A stretch of DNA of 64,000 nucleotides from Enhydrobacter sp. (GTDB lineage: Bacteria; Pseudomonadota; Alphaproteobacteria; Reyranellales; Reyranellaceae): contig CP075528.1 of NCBI GenBank assembly GCA_025808875.1, positions 1,672,473-1,736,472 of the forward strand, given 5' to 3'. Below are positions 1 through 7,857 of the stretch, piece after piece. A program made the position numbers and the translations under genes. The notes under the pieces are model-generated. The model was not told where the DNA came from. It saw only the letters and a list, made by a program, of their open reading frames with translations, and did not search any database. Positions within the stretch are counted from its first letter, which is position 1. Every line of letters begins with the position of its first letter.

Positions 1-91
1 CCTCGGCGACTATGCCGGACGAGGGCGAGGGCCGGGAAATTCATTCCGGACGGCAGGTCATGCCACGAGGTTATATTCCTGGGAGGATCGC

Positions 92-514
92 ATGCAGCAG
101 CAGATCTCGGTCGTCACGCTCGGCATCGCCGATCTCGCGCGCTCCCGGCGCTTCTACGTCGAGGGCTTCGGCTGGGCGCCGGTGCTCGAGACGCCCGAGA
201 TCGTCTTCTACCAGATGAACGGGCTGATGCTCGGGACATGGCTCCTGCCGGCGCTGCAGGACGATGCGCGCCAGCAGCTCGCGGCCGGCTTCGGCCGCTT
301 CAGCCTCGCGCACAACGTCGCCAGCCGCGACGAGGTGCAGCCGGCGATCGATCGCCTGCTGAACCATGGCGGCAGGCTGCTGCGCCCGGCGGACGCGCCG
401 CCGCACGGCGGCTTCCGCGGCTACCTCGCCGATCCCGACGACCACATCTGGGAGATCGCCTGGAACCCGGCGTGGCCGATCAGCCCCGAGGGCTACGTCA
501 CCTTCGGCAGCTAG
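92..514 (+). CDS. VOC (glyoxalase/bleomycin-resistance fold) family protein
   Basis: A 140-residue protein with one vicinal-oxygen-chelate module. The N-terminal strand-helix part (VTLGIADLARSRRFYVEGF) and the C-terminal DPDDHIWEIAWNPAWP segment are typical of this family. The Glu in the WEIAWNP segment is the usual metal ligand of the second half. GGGAGG at 81-86 sits five bases before the ATG and supports this start. Members are metal-dependent lyases, isomerases or dioxygenases, or binding proteins, so the substrate cannot be named. The gene ends about 15 bases before a nucleotidyltransferase remnant that lies in the same frame. Confidence 0.85.
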   Translation: MQQQISVVTLGIADLARSRRFYVEGFGWAPVLETPEIVFYQMNGLMLGTWLLPALQDDARQQLAAGFGRFSLAHNVASRDEVQPAIDRLLNHGGRLLRPADAPPHGGFRGYLADPDDHIWEIAWNPAWPISPEGYVTFGS

Positions 515-529
515 GCAGGTCCCCCTCCC

Positions 530-727
530 CGGGGGGCGGCCAGGCGCTTTTCGGATCTGGATGTCGCGCTGGAAAGCGAGGGCGGCATCGATCTCGGCAC
601 CCTGGCGCGATTGCGCAGTGCGTTTTCCGAGAGCGACCTGCCCATCAAGGTCGATGTCGTGGACTGGAACGATCTCGACCCGGAATTCCGCGGCGTGATT
701 CAAGCGAGCAGAGTATCTCTGTCATGA
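530..727 (+). pseudogene. Remnant of an MNT-type nucleotidyltransferase (C-terminal part)
   Basis: Reading from 530 gives RGAARRFSDLDVALE, then a helix, then ESDLPIKVDVVDWNDLDPEF and a stop at 725-727. In MNT/MntA-like nucleotidyltransferases the motif GS.ARG.A...SDLDLAL is followed by a KVDVVDW strand, so this matches the part after GSRA. The glycine-serine motif and everything before it are gone, no start codon fits, and no HEPN partner follows. The frame is the same as that of the preceding VOC gene, separated from it only by that gene's TAG. I read it as a decayed antitoxin-like gene. Confidence 0.65.
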
Positions 728-782
728 CCGCGCCGATTCGGGCGTAGAATGACGTCTTGGAGTGGATGAGCCGGAGGTACCC

Positions 783-1667
783 ATGCAGGGATCCCTGAGA
801 GGCAATGCCGGCCCGCGTATCCGCCATGCGGCGGACGAGGGCGCGCCCTACGAAACCATCAGCGTCGACAAGCTGACGCCGATCATCGGCGCGGAGATCG
901 GCGGCATCGACCTCGCCCGACCGCTCGGCAACCGCCAGCAGGACGAGATCCATCGCGCGCTGGCCGAGAATTGCGTGATCTTCTTCCGCGACCAGCACAT
1001 CACGCCCGACCAGCAGGTTGCCTTCGGCCGGCTGTTCGGCGACCTGCACGTCCATCCCGCCGCGCCGCACGAGCCGGGCCGGCCCGAGCTGATGATCATC
1101 CATGCCGACAAGGACAGCCCGCGCGCCAACGGCGAGGGCTGGCACACCGACGTGAGCTGCGATCCCGAGCCGCCGATGGGCAGCGTCCTCTACATAAAGA
1201 AATGCCCGCCCAGGGGCGGTGACACCCTGTTCGCCTCGATGTACGCCGCCTACGACGCCCTGTCGGACCGCATGAAGAAGTATCTGGAGGGCATGACCGC
1301 CGTGCACGACGGCGAACAGGTCTATCGCGGCCTCTATGCGAACTATGGCGTGCAGGAGAAGGCGCAGTATCCCCGCGCGGAGCATCCCGTGGTGCGCACC
1401 CATCCCGTCACTCGGCGCAAGGCGCTCTACGTCAATCGCGGCTTCACCCGCCATCTCGTCGGCGTGCCGCGCGACGAGAGCGAGGGGATCCTGCGCTATC
1501 TCTACGAGCACATGGAAAACCCGCTGTTCCAGTGCCGCTTCCGCTGGCGGGAGAACTCGATCGCCTTCTGGGACAATCGCTGCGTCCAGCACCGCGCCCT
1601 GTGGGACTACTGGCCCCATACGAGGAGCGGCAACCGCGTCACCATCGCGGGCGACAAGCCGTTCTGA
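783..1667 (+). CDS. TauD/TfdA family Fe(II)/2-oxoglutarate dioxygenase
   Basis: A 294-residue protein of the taurine dioxygenase family. The iron-binding facial triad is visible as HTD at residues 121-123 and His270 in the segment CVQHRALWDY; Arg285, fifteen residues further on, fits the 2-oxoglutarate-binding arginine. GGAGGT at 773-778 supports the ATG at 783 over an in-frame GTG at 762. The family couples 2-oxoglutarate decarboxylation to hydroxylation, often releasing sulfite, an amine or a phenol from the substrate. The HAD hydrolase and amine oxidase just downstream suggest a shared catabolic role, but the substrate is unknown. Confidence 0.88.
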   Translation: MQGSLRGNAGPRIRHAADEGAPYETISVDKLTPIIGAEIGGIDLARPLGNRQQDEIHRALAENCVIFFRDQHITPDQQVAFGRLFGDLHVHPAAPHEPGRPELMIIHADKDSPRANGEGWHTDVSCDPEPPMGSVLYIKKCPPRGGDTLFASMYAAYDALSDRMKKYLEGMTAVHDGEQVYRGLYANYGVQEKAQYPRAEHPVVRTHPVTRRKALYVNRGFTRHLVGVPRDESEGILRYLYEHMENPLFQCRFRWRENSIAFWDNRCVQHRALWDYWPHTRSGNRVTIAGDKPF

Positions 1668-1679
1668 TAAAAGCGCCGC

Positions 1680-2327
1680 GTGCTCGTCATCTTCGATTGC
1701 GACGGCGTGCTGGTGGACAGCGAGCCCCTGGCCAACGCGAGCTTCTCGCGCGCGCTCGCGGCCGTGGGCCTCGAGTGGAGCGTCGAGGAGACGATGCGCC
1801 GCCTGATGGGGCGGTCGCTGAAATCCTGCGTCGAGATCTGCGAGGCCGAGCTCGGCCGCGCCCTGCCCGCCGACTTCGTCGAGAAGATGCAGGCCGTCAC
1901 CTACCAGAGCTTCCGCGACGCGCCGCTGCGGCCGATCGCCGGCGTGAAGGACGCCGTGCTCGCGCTACAGGCCGCCGGCCTCGACACCTGCGTGGCGAGC
2001 TCGGGCGCCCCGGAGAAGATGCGCTTCACGCTCGGCCTCACCGGCCTGTGGGAGCTGTTCGGCGGCCGCATCTTCAGCTCGAGCCAGGTGCCGCGCGGCA
2101 AGCCGTTCCCCGATCTCTTCCTGCACGCCGCGCTGGCGATGAACGTCCACCCATTCGACTGCGTGGTGGTCGAGGACTCGGTGCCCGGCGTGGAGGCGGC
2201 GCGCGCCGCCGGCATGCGCCCGTTCGCCTATGCCGCGGCGCCCTATGCCGATCGCGACGGATTGGCGGCAGCGGGCGGTTTCCTGTTCAGCGAGATGAAG
2301 CAGTTGCCGGGCCTGGTGCTGGAATGA
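1680..2327 (+). CDS. HAD superfamily (subfamily IA) hydrolase, phosphoglycolate phosphatase-like
   Basis: A 215-residue HAD phosphatase. Motif I is FDCDGVLVDS with the nucleophile Asp6 and acid Asp8, motif II is the Ser in ASSGAP, the Lys of motif III is in RGKPFPDLF, and motif IV is VVEDSVPGVEAARAAGM. The four-helix cap lies between motifs I and II. The start is a GTG; the motif begins only four residues in, so no earlier start is needed. It overlaps the next gene by ATGA, which argues for translational coupling. Small sugar phosphates are usual substrates; the actual one is not evident. Confidence 0.88.
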   Translation: MLVIFDCDGVLVDSEPLANASFSRALAAVGLEWSVEETMRRLMGRSLKSCVEICEAELGRALPADFVEKMQAVTYQSFRDAPLRPIAGVKDAVLALQAAGLDTCVASSGAPEKMRFTLGLTGLWELFGGRIFSSSQVPRGKPFPDLFLHAALAMNVHPFDCVVVEDSVPGVEAARAAGMRPFAYAAAPYADRDGLAAAGGFLFSEMKQLPGLVLE

Positions 2328-3754
2328 CCGGCTCCTGGTCGATGGGCGCGGGCAAGGCCGAGCGCGTGGTCGTCGTCGGTGCCGGCATGGCGGGGCTGGT
2401 GGCGGCGCGGCTGCTGCACGATTCGGGATTCGAGGTCATCGTGCTCGAGGCGCGCGAGCGGCTGGGGGGCCGGGTGTGGACCGATTCGCGGCTCGGCGTG
2501 CCGCTCGATCTCGGCGGATCGTGGGTGCATGGCGTGGACGGCAATCCGCTGACATCGTGGTGCGACGCGTTGGGCGTGAAGCTGATCGAATCGGAGGGCG
2601 ACCGCCTGCTGATCGATCCGCGCGCCACCGCCGCCACGCGCAACGGCCAGCAGCGGCGCGCCGTGCCGGGGCGCAGCGCCTTCGCCGCGGCGATCGCCTG
2701 GTCGAGCTGGAAAAGCAAGCTGATGGCGCGAGTTCATGGCCCGCGCTCGATCTCGGTCAAGGACGCGATCGATCCGCTGCTCGGCGCGAAGTGGCTGCGC
2801 GAGATCGACCGGCTGGTCGTGGCGACCTACCTGGAGAGAAGCGAGGGCGTGCACGGCTCGCTCTACGACAAGATCTCCGTGGAGGAGTGGTTTCCGACCG
2901 AGGGGCTCGAGCGCAATGCCCAGCCCAGGGGCGGCTTCCAGCCCCTGCTCGACGACGCCGCACGCGGCCTCGACATCCGCTTTGGTGCGGCCGTCGAGCG
3001 CATCGCATGGGGCGGCGAGGGCGTCACCGCCGTTCTCGCGGGCGGCGAGAGGATCGCCGCGGACCGCGCGCTCGTGACGGTACCCATCGCACTGCTGCGC
3101 GCCGGCAAGCCGTCCTTCGAGCCGCCCCTGCCGGCCCAGCAGCAGGAGGCCATCGAGCGGATCGGCTACGGTGCCGGAGTCCTCGCCAAGATCTATCTGC
3201 GCTTCCCCGAGGTGTTCTGGCCGACGCAATCGAAGTGGTTCGGCCGGCTGCCCGACGCACCCGATCGGCGCGGCACCTTCAACACCTTTGTCGCCCACCA
3301 CGAGGAGACCGGCCTGCCGATCCTGTTGAGCTTCGCCAACGGCCAGACGGCGCGGCGCTACGACCTCGAGACGCCTGACGAGGCGGTGAAGGACGCCGCG
3401 GTCGCCTCGCTGCGCAAGATGTTCGGCGCCAATCGCGTGCCCGAACCGGAGGCCTTCGTGTTCCCGCGCTGGCTGAGCGATCCCTGGTCGAGGGGCGGCT
3501 ACACCTATCCAGGCGTCGGCAGCCCGGTCGAGGATCGCGAGCGGCACGCCCGCCCGCTTGCCGACCGCGTCTTCTTCGCCGGCGAAGCGACCGAGCCCGG
3601 CGAGTACGGCACGGTCCATGCCGCGCTGTGGTCGGCCGAGCTCGCCGTGACATCGCTGTGGCGCACGACGGTCGGCGGCGATCCCGACCGCTCGCGGCGT
3701 CCGTGGGCCAAAGCGCGGGTTGGCGCGGGCAGGGCCTACGGGAGTAAGAAGTAG
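2324..3754 (+). CDS. FAD-dependent amine oxidase (flavin monoamine/polyamine oxidase family)
   Basis: A 476-residue flavoprotein. The Rossmann dinucleotide motif VVVVGAGMAGLVAARLL lies at about residues 15-31, followed by the ARERLGGRVWTD signature of the amine oxidase family. The C-terminal FAD motif FFAGEATEPGEYGTVHAALWSAELA is intact. The ATG overlaps the stop of the HAD gene. The family oxidises amines or polyamines, or acts as a histone-demethylase-like fold elsewhere. There is no signal peptide, so it should be cytoplasmic. The operon-like run dioxygenase, phosphatase, amine oxidase suggests breakdown of an amine-bearing compound. Confidence 0.85.
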   Translation: MTGSWSMGAGKAERVVVVGAGMAGLVAARLLHDSGFEVIVLEARERLGGRVWTDSRLGVPLDLGGSWVHGVDGNPLTSWCDALGVKLIESEGDRLLIDPRATAATRNGQQRRAVPGRSAFAAAIAWSSWKSKLMARVHGPRSISVKDAIDPLLGAKWLREIDRLVVATYLERSEGVHGSLYDKISVEEWFPTEGLERNAQPRGGFQPLLDDAARGLDIRFGAAVERIAWGGEGVTAVLAGGERIAADRALVTVPIALLRAGKPSFEPPLPAQQQEAIERIGYGAGVLAKIYLRFPEVFWPTQSKWFGRLPDAPDRRGTFNTFVAHHEETGLPILLSFANGQTARRYDLETPDEAVKDAAVASLRKMFGANRVPEPEAFVFPRWLSDPWSRGGYTYPGVGSPVEDRERHARPLADRVFFAGEATEPGEYGTVHAALWSAELAVTSLWRTTVGGDPDRSRRPWAKARVGAGRAYGSKK

Positions 3755-3759
3755 GTCCC

Positions 3760-3972
3760 ATGACCGTCGCCAACGTCCTTTTCGTCCTCGTCATCCTCTC
3801 GGGCCTCGCCACGCTCGGCGTGCTGTTCGCGGGCCTGGTGTCGATGAGCCGCAATCGCGAGTCGACCGTCGAAGGCGGACGGCGCAGCAACCGTCTGATG
3901 TGGTGGCGCGTGCGGCTGCAGCTGCTGACCCTGGTGCTGATCCTGCTGTGGTACCTGGCGAGCCGGACGTGA
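3760..3972 (+). CDS. Twin transmembrane helix small protein (HIG1-like)
   Basis: A 70-residue protein with two hydrophobic helices, about residues 4-28 and 48-67, joined by a basic loop (SRNRESTVEGGRRSNRLMWWR). This layout matches the twin-TM small proteins, related to hypoxia-induced HIG1 domains, that sit directly before the cobalamin adenosyltransferase gene in many alphaproteobacteria. It ends four bases before that gene, so the two are probably co-transcribed. Its role is not established; HIG1 relatives bind respiratory complexes. Confidence 0.8.
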   Translation: MTVANVLFVLVILSGLATLGVLFAGLVSMSRNRESTVEGGRRSNRLMWWRVRLQLLTLVLILLWYLASRT

Positions 3973-3976
3973 GCCG

Positions 3977-4573
3977 ATGGTCAAGCTGACGCGTATCTAC
4001 ACAAGAGGTGGCGACAAGGGAGACACGTCGCTCGGCCGCGGCGAACGCGTGGCCAAGCACGATGCGCGCGTCGAAGCCTACGGCACGGTGGACGAGCTGA
4101 ACGCGGTCGTCGGGCTGGCGCGAGAGGCCATGTTGCGTGGCGGCGGCGACCGCGCGCCGCTGGTCGAGACCGACGCCATGCTCGGCCGCATCCAGAACGA
4201 CCTGTTCGATCTCGGCGCCGACCTCTGCACCGTCGAGGCCAAGGGCGGCGGCGAGGCGCTGCGGGTCGTGCCGGCGCAGACGGCGCGGCTGGAACGCGAG
4301 ATCGACGCGATGAACGGCGAGCTGAAGGAGCTCACCTCGTTCATCCTGCCGGGCGGCAGCGAGGCGTCGTCGTGGCTGCATCTGGCGCGCACCGTGGCGC
4401 GCCGCGCCGAGCGGCGCATGACGGCGCTGGCCGCCGGGCAGCCGGTCAACGGCGAGGCGATCAAGTACGTCAACCGCCTGTCCGACCACCTGTTCGTGCT
4501 CGCGCGCCGCCTCAACGACAACGGCGCGCGCGACGTGCTGTGGGTTCCGGGCGGCAACCGTTCGGCGACCTAA
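3977..4573 (+). CDS. Cob(I)alamin adenosyltransferase, PduO type
   Basis: A 198-residue ATP:corrinoid adenosyltransferase that makes adenosylcobalamin. The N-terminal ATP-binding segment KLTRIYTRGGDKGDTSL is diagnostic of the PduO class, followed by RVEAYGTVDELNAVVGLAR. The C-terminal half has YVNRLSDHLFVLARRLN. Its product is the cofactor of the ribonucleotide reductase encoded at 17320 and, presumably, of a methylmalonyl-CoA mutase fed by the propionyl-CoA carboxylase at 28-32 kb. No cobalamin riboswitch is visible ahead of it. Confidence 0.95.
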   Translation: MVKLTRIYTRGGDKGDTSLGRGERVAKHDARVEAYGTVDELNAVVGLAREAMLRGGGDRAPLVETDAMLGRIQNDLFDLGADLCTVEAKGGGEALRVVPAQTARLEREIDAMNGELKELTSFILPGGSEASSWLHLARTVARRAERRMTALAAGQPVNGEAIKYVNRLSDHLFVLARRLNDNGARDVLWVPGGNRSAT

Positions 4574-4633
4574 CGAATTGAAATGCCTTGGTAAAACTTT
4601 TCGCGGGGCGGTTTTGTGCAGCGCGCCATAGCC

Positions 4634-4663
4634 TTGACATGATCGGCTGAACGCCCCTACACG
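4634..4663 (+). promoter_or_regulatory. Probable sigma-70-type promoter of etfBA
   Basis: A perfect TTGACA box at 4634-4639 is followed after 18 bases by TACACG (4658-4663). It lies in the 146-base gap ahead of etfB, about 56 bases before its start codon. This is the only clear gap between the adenosyltransferase and the ETF operon, so a promoter is expected here. The -10 box is weak. Confidence 0.45.
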
Positions 4664-4719
4664 AAAATCCCTTCGCCGGGCAGGTCGTCCGGCCCAACCC
4701 ACCAATAGGCAACAACGCG

Positions 4720-5469
4720 ATGAAAGTGCTGGTCGCGGTCAAGCGGGTCATCGACTACAACGTCAAGATCCGCGTCAAGGCCGACAACACGGGCGTCGAG
4801 ACGGCGAACGTCAAGATGTCCATGAACCCCTTCGACGAGATCGCCGTGGAAGAGGCGATCCGCCTCAAGGAGAAGGGTGGCGCGACCGAGATCATCGCCT
4901 TTTCCGCCGGGCCGGCGCAGTGCCAGGAGACGATCCGCACCGCGCTCGCCATGGGCGCCGACCGCGGCGTGCTGGTGCAGACCGACGCCGAGCTGCAGCC
5001 GCTCGCGGTCGCCAAGCTGTTGAAGGCCGTGGTCGACAAGGAGCAGCCGGGCCTGGTGATCGTCGGCAAGCAGGCGATCGACGACGATTCCAACCAGACC
5101 GGCCAGATGCTGGCGGCGCTGCTCGGCTGGTCGCAGGGCACCTTCGCCAACAAGCTCAGCCTCGCCGACGGCTCGGCCGAGGTGAAACGCGAGGTCGACG
5201 GCGGGCTGGAGAACATCAAGATCAAGCTGCCGGCAGTGGTCACCACCGACCTGCGCCTCAACGAGCCGCGCTACGCCTCGCTGCCCAACATCATGAAGGC
5301 CAAGAAGAAGCCGATCGAGACGCTGGCGCCCGACGCGCTGGGTGTCGACGTCGCGCCGCGGCTCAAGGTCCTCAAGGTCGAGGAGCCGCCCAAGCGCAAG
5401 TCCGGCATCAAGGTGAAGACCGTGGCCGAACTGGTCGACAAGCTGAAGAACGAAGCGGGAGTGATCTGA
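4720..5469 (+). CDS. etfB: Electron transfer flavoprotein beta subunit
   Basis: A 249-residue EtfB, full family length. The AMP-binding region with the ETF-beta signature ([23 protein letters not shown]) is present, as is the recognition-loop segment ending in [16 protein letters not shown] carries electrons from acyl-CoA dehydrogenases, such as the isovaleryl-CoA dehydrogenase at 38486, to ETF:ubiquinone oxidoreductase. The gene is followed two bases later by etfA, with which it forms the heterodimer. Confidence 0.97.
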   Translation: MKVLVAVKRVIDYNVKIRVKADNTGVETANVKMSMNPFDEIAVEEAIRLKEKGGATEIIAFSAGPAQCQETIRTALAMGADRGVLVQTDAELQPLAVAKLLKAVVDKEQPGLVIVGKQAIDDDSNQTGQMLAALLGWSQGTFANKLSLADGSAEVKREVDGGLENIKIKLPAVVTTDLRLNEPRYASLPNIMKAKKKPIETLAPDALGVDVAPRLKVLKVEEPPKRKSGIKVKTVAELVDKLKNEAGVI

Positions 5470-5471
5470 TC

Positions 5472-6407
5472 ATGGCCATCCTCGTGGTCGCCGCGCACGA
5501 CGGCAAGGCCGTCCGCGCCAACGTCGCCAACGCCGTCGCCGCCGCGACGCAGCTCGGTTCGGACGTGCACGTGCTGGTGGCCGGCTCCGGCGCCGGCGAG
5601 GCCGCCAAGTCGGCGGCTGCCCTGCAGGGCGTCGCCAAGGTCCTGCAGGCCGAGGATGCGGCCTACACCAACTGGGTCGCCGAGGACATCGCGCCGCTCG
5701 TGGTGAAGCTCGCGGCGAACTACAGCCACATCGTCATGGCGGCCGACTCGGTCGGCAAGAACGTGGCGCCGCGCGTGGCGGCCCTGCTCGACGTGGCGCA
5801 GGTCTCGGAGGCGATCCAGATCGTCTCGCCCGACACCTTCGTGCGGCCGATCTACGCCGGCAATGCGATGGCCACGGTGCAATCGACCGACAAGATCAAG
5901 GTCGTGACCGTCCGTCCCACCAACTTCAAGGCGGTGGTGGGCGGCGGCTCGGCGGCGATCGAGCAGATCGGCGGCGAAGGCAGCAAGGGGTTGTCGAGCT
6001 ATGTCGGTGCCGAGCTCTCGAAGAGCGAGCGGCCCGAACTCACCTCGGCCAAGATCGTCATCTCGGGCGGCCGCGGTCTCGCCAGCGGCGAGAACTTCAA
6101 GCTGCTCGAGGCGCTGGCCGACAAGCTGGGCGCCGGTCTCGGCGCCAGTCGCGCCGCGGTCGATGCGGGCTACGTGCCGAACGACTACCAGGTCGGCCAG
6201 ACCGGCAAGGTGGTGGCGCCGGATCTCTACATCGCCGTCGGCATTTCCGGCGCGATCCAGCATCTCGCCGGCATGAAGGACAGCAAGACCATCGTCGCCA
6301 TCAACAAGGACGAGGAGGCGCCGATCTTCCAGGTCGCCGACTACGGCATTGTCGGCGACCTGTTCCAGATCGTGCCCGAGTTGACTGCCGCCGTGGACAA
6401 GAAGTAG
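5472..6407 (+). CDS. etfA: Electron transfer flavoprotein alpha subunit
   Basis: A 311-residue EtfA. The C-terminal FAD-binding domain shows [24 protein letters not shown], the [31 protein letters not shown] block and the [22 protein letters not shown] ending, all characteristic. The ATG at 5472 follows the etfB stop by two bases. It binds the FAD that shuttles electrons between dehydrogenases and the respiratory chain. A 3-hydroxybutyryl-CoA dehydrogenase gene follows after 16 bases, a common alphaproteobacterial order. Confidence 0.97.
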   Translation: MAILVVAAHDGKAVRANVANAVAAATQLGSDVHVLVAGSGAGEAAKSAAALQGVAKVLQAEDAAYTNWVAEDIAPLVVKLAANYSHIVMAADSVGKNVAPRVAALLDVAQVSEAIQIVSPDTFVRPIYAGNAMATVQSTDKIKVVTVRPTNFKAVVGGGSAAIEQIGGEGSKGLSSYVGAELSKSERPELTSAKIVISGGRGLASGENFKLLEALADKLGAGLGASRAAVDAGYVPNDYQVGQTGKVVAPDLYIAVGISGAIQHLAGMKDSKTIVAINKDEEAPIFQVADYGIVGDLFQIVPELTAAVDKK

Positions 6408-6423
6408 CGCGGGGTATCGCGTC

Positions 6424-7296
6424 ATGATCAAGCGCATCGGCGTCATCGGTGCCGGCCAGATGGGCAGCGGCATCGCCCATGTCTGCGCGCTGAAGGGCTT
6501 CGACATCCGGCTTGCCGACGTCGACGAGCCCCATCTGCAGAGCGGCCTGGACAATATCGGCCGCAACATGGACCGCCAGATCGGCCGCGGCATGATCCGG
6601 CCCGAGGACAAGGACGCGGCGTTGAAGCGCATCTCGACCGGCGTCGACTACAAGCAGTTTGCCGACTGCGACCTGATCGTCGAAGCGGCGACCGAGAACG
6701 AGGGCGTCAAGCGCGACATCTTCAAGAAGCTGTGCGTCGGCCTGCCGCCCAACGTCCTGTTGGCCACCAACACCTCGTCGATCTCCGTGACGCGTCTCGC
6801 CTCGGTCACCGACCGACCCGGCAAATTCATGGGCATGCACTTCATGAACCCGGTGCCGCTGATGGGGCTGGTCGAGCTGATCCGTGGCATCGCCACCGAG
6901 GAGGAGACGTTCCGCGCCGTACGCGACGTCGTCGTGCAGCTCGAGAAGAAGCCGGTCAATGCCGAGGACTTCCCCGCCTTCATCGTCAACCGCATCCTGC
7001 TGCCGATGATCAACGAGGCGGTTTACGCGCTCTACGAGGGCGTCGGCAACGTGGAAGCGATCGACACCGGCATGAAGCTCGGCGCCAACCATCCGATGGG
7101 CCCGCTCGAGCTCGCCGACTTCATCGGCCTCGACACCTGCCTCTCGGTGATGCAGGTGCTGCACGAGGGCCTCGCCGATTCCAAGTACCGGCCCTGTCCG
7201 CTGCTGGTCAAGTACGTCGAAGCCGGCTGGGTCGGCCGCAAGGTCAAGCGTGGCTTCTACGACTACTCGGGCGAGCGACCGGTGCCGACGCGCTAG
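6424..7296 (+). CDS. hbd: 3-hydroxybutyryl-CoA dehydrogenase
   Basis: A 290-residue NAD(P)-dependent 3-hydroxyacyl-CoA dehydrogenase, the usual length of the short stand-alone form. The N-terminal Rossmann motif is IGVIGAGQMGSGIAHVCA; the catalytic His lies in FMGMHFMNPVP, and the C-terminal domain has NHPMGPLELADFIGLDT. It interconverts 3-hydroxybutyryl-CoA and acetoacetyl-CoA in butyrate, fatty acid or polyhydroxybutyrate metabolism. Being behind etfBA, it is probably expressed with them. Confidence 0.93.
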   Translation: MIKRIGVIGAGQMGSGIAHVCALKGFDIRLADVDEPHLQSGLDNIGRNMDRQIGRGMIRPEDKDAALKRISTGVDYKQFADCDLIVEAATENEGVKRDIFKKLCVGLPPNVLLATNTSSISVTRLASVTDRPGKFMGMHFMNPVPLMGLVELIRGIATEEETFRAVRDVVVQLEKKPVNAEDFPAFIVNRILLPMINEAVYALYEGVGNVEAIDTGMKLGANHPMGPLELADFIGLDTCLSVMQVLHEGLADSKYRPCPLLVKYVEAGWVGRKVKRGFYDYSGERPVPTR

Positions 7297-7312
7297 GCGC
7301 TCGACGCGTTGT

Positions 7313-7326
7313 GGGGGGGGGGGGGG
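7313..7326 (+). repeat. Homopolymeric tract of 14 G
   Basis: Fourteen consecutive G residues lie in the 35-base gap between the dehydrogenase stop and the next ATG at 7332, ending five bases before that start. The tract occupies the position of a ribosome binding site. Runs this long are rare even in GC-rich DNA, slip easily during replication, and are also error-prone in sequencing. Confidence 0.95.
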
Positions 7327-7331
7327 CCTGC

Positions 7332-7775
7332 ATGACCAGAAAGTTTCTTCTGCTCGCCGTCGTCGCGGCGATGTCGTTCGCCGCCGTGCCGGTCGCCGTC
7401 GCCAACACGGCCTGGGCGCTGGCCGCGCGTGCCGCCCTGAACCGCATCCATCACATGCAGGAGGGCACGCACGATTTCGCAGCGGTCATCATCGAGGCAC
7501 CGGCCGGCAAGATCTATGAGGTCGCGCTCGAGCACGCCCGCCAGAACCGATCGCTCATGATCCTCATGCAGGACCCGATCGCCCGCCGCCTGCAGGTCGC
7601 CGAGGGCGACCGCACCGCCACGCTGCACGTGGTCGAGTTCAGCCCGCAGGTCTCGCAGCTCATGATCGCGGGCACCGCGCGGCCCGGCGAGGGCGGCACC
7701 GCCTCGCGCGTCGTCGCCGCCGCCCTGCGCATCTGCGCCGAGATGAAGAAGGAATGCCAGCTCGAGCGCCGCTAG
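7332..7775 (+). CDS. Secreted protein of unknown function
   Basis: A 147-residue protein with a clear N-terminal signal peptide: basic MTRK, hydrophobic core to about residue 22, and a likely signal peptidase site after VAVA. The mature part (RIHHMQEGTHDFAAVIIEAPAGKIYEVALEHARQ onward) is not one I recognise; it has two cysteines near the C-terminus (RICAEMKKECQ) that could form a disulfide in the periplasm. Translation begins right behind a 14-G tract, which may serve as or disturb its ribosome binding site. It stands between acyl-CoA metabolism genes and a monooxygenase gene without an evident link to either. Confidence 0.7.
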   Translation: MTRKFLLLAVVAAMSFAAVPVAVANTAWALAARAALNRIHHMQEGTHDFAAVIIEAPAGKIYEVALEHARQNRSLMILMQDPIARRLQVAEGDRTATLHVVEFSPQVSQLMIAGTARPGEGGTASRVVAAALRICAEMKKECQLERR

Positions 7776-7857
7776 GGGCCCTGGACCGGTTCCAGCTCGC
7801 AGAACGTCGCGACAACAAGTCATAGGCAGGCCGGGCCGGGATGGGGGAGAATTGCCC

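Noticed and set aside
72..77. TATATT as -10 box of the VOC gene
   Set aside because: A start point from it would fall inside the Shine-Dalgarno sequence at 81-86.
762..782. GTG at 762 as start of the TauD gene
   Set aside because: GGAGGT at 773-778 is placed for the ATG at 783 and the seven extra residues are not conserved-looking.
3755..3976. Cobalamin riboswitch ahead of the adenosyltransferase or nrdJ
   Set aside because: Gaps before both genes are too short and show no B12-box-like sequence.
4920..5471. Upstream in-frame extension of etfA
   Set aside because: The extra part overlaps etfB in another frame; the conserved EtfA start is [11 protein letters not shown] at 5472.
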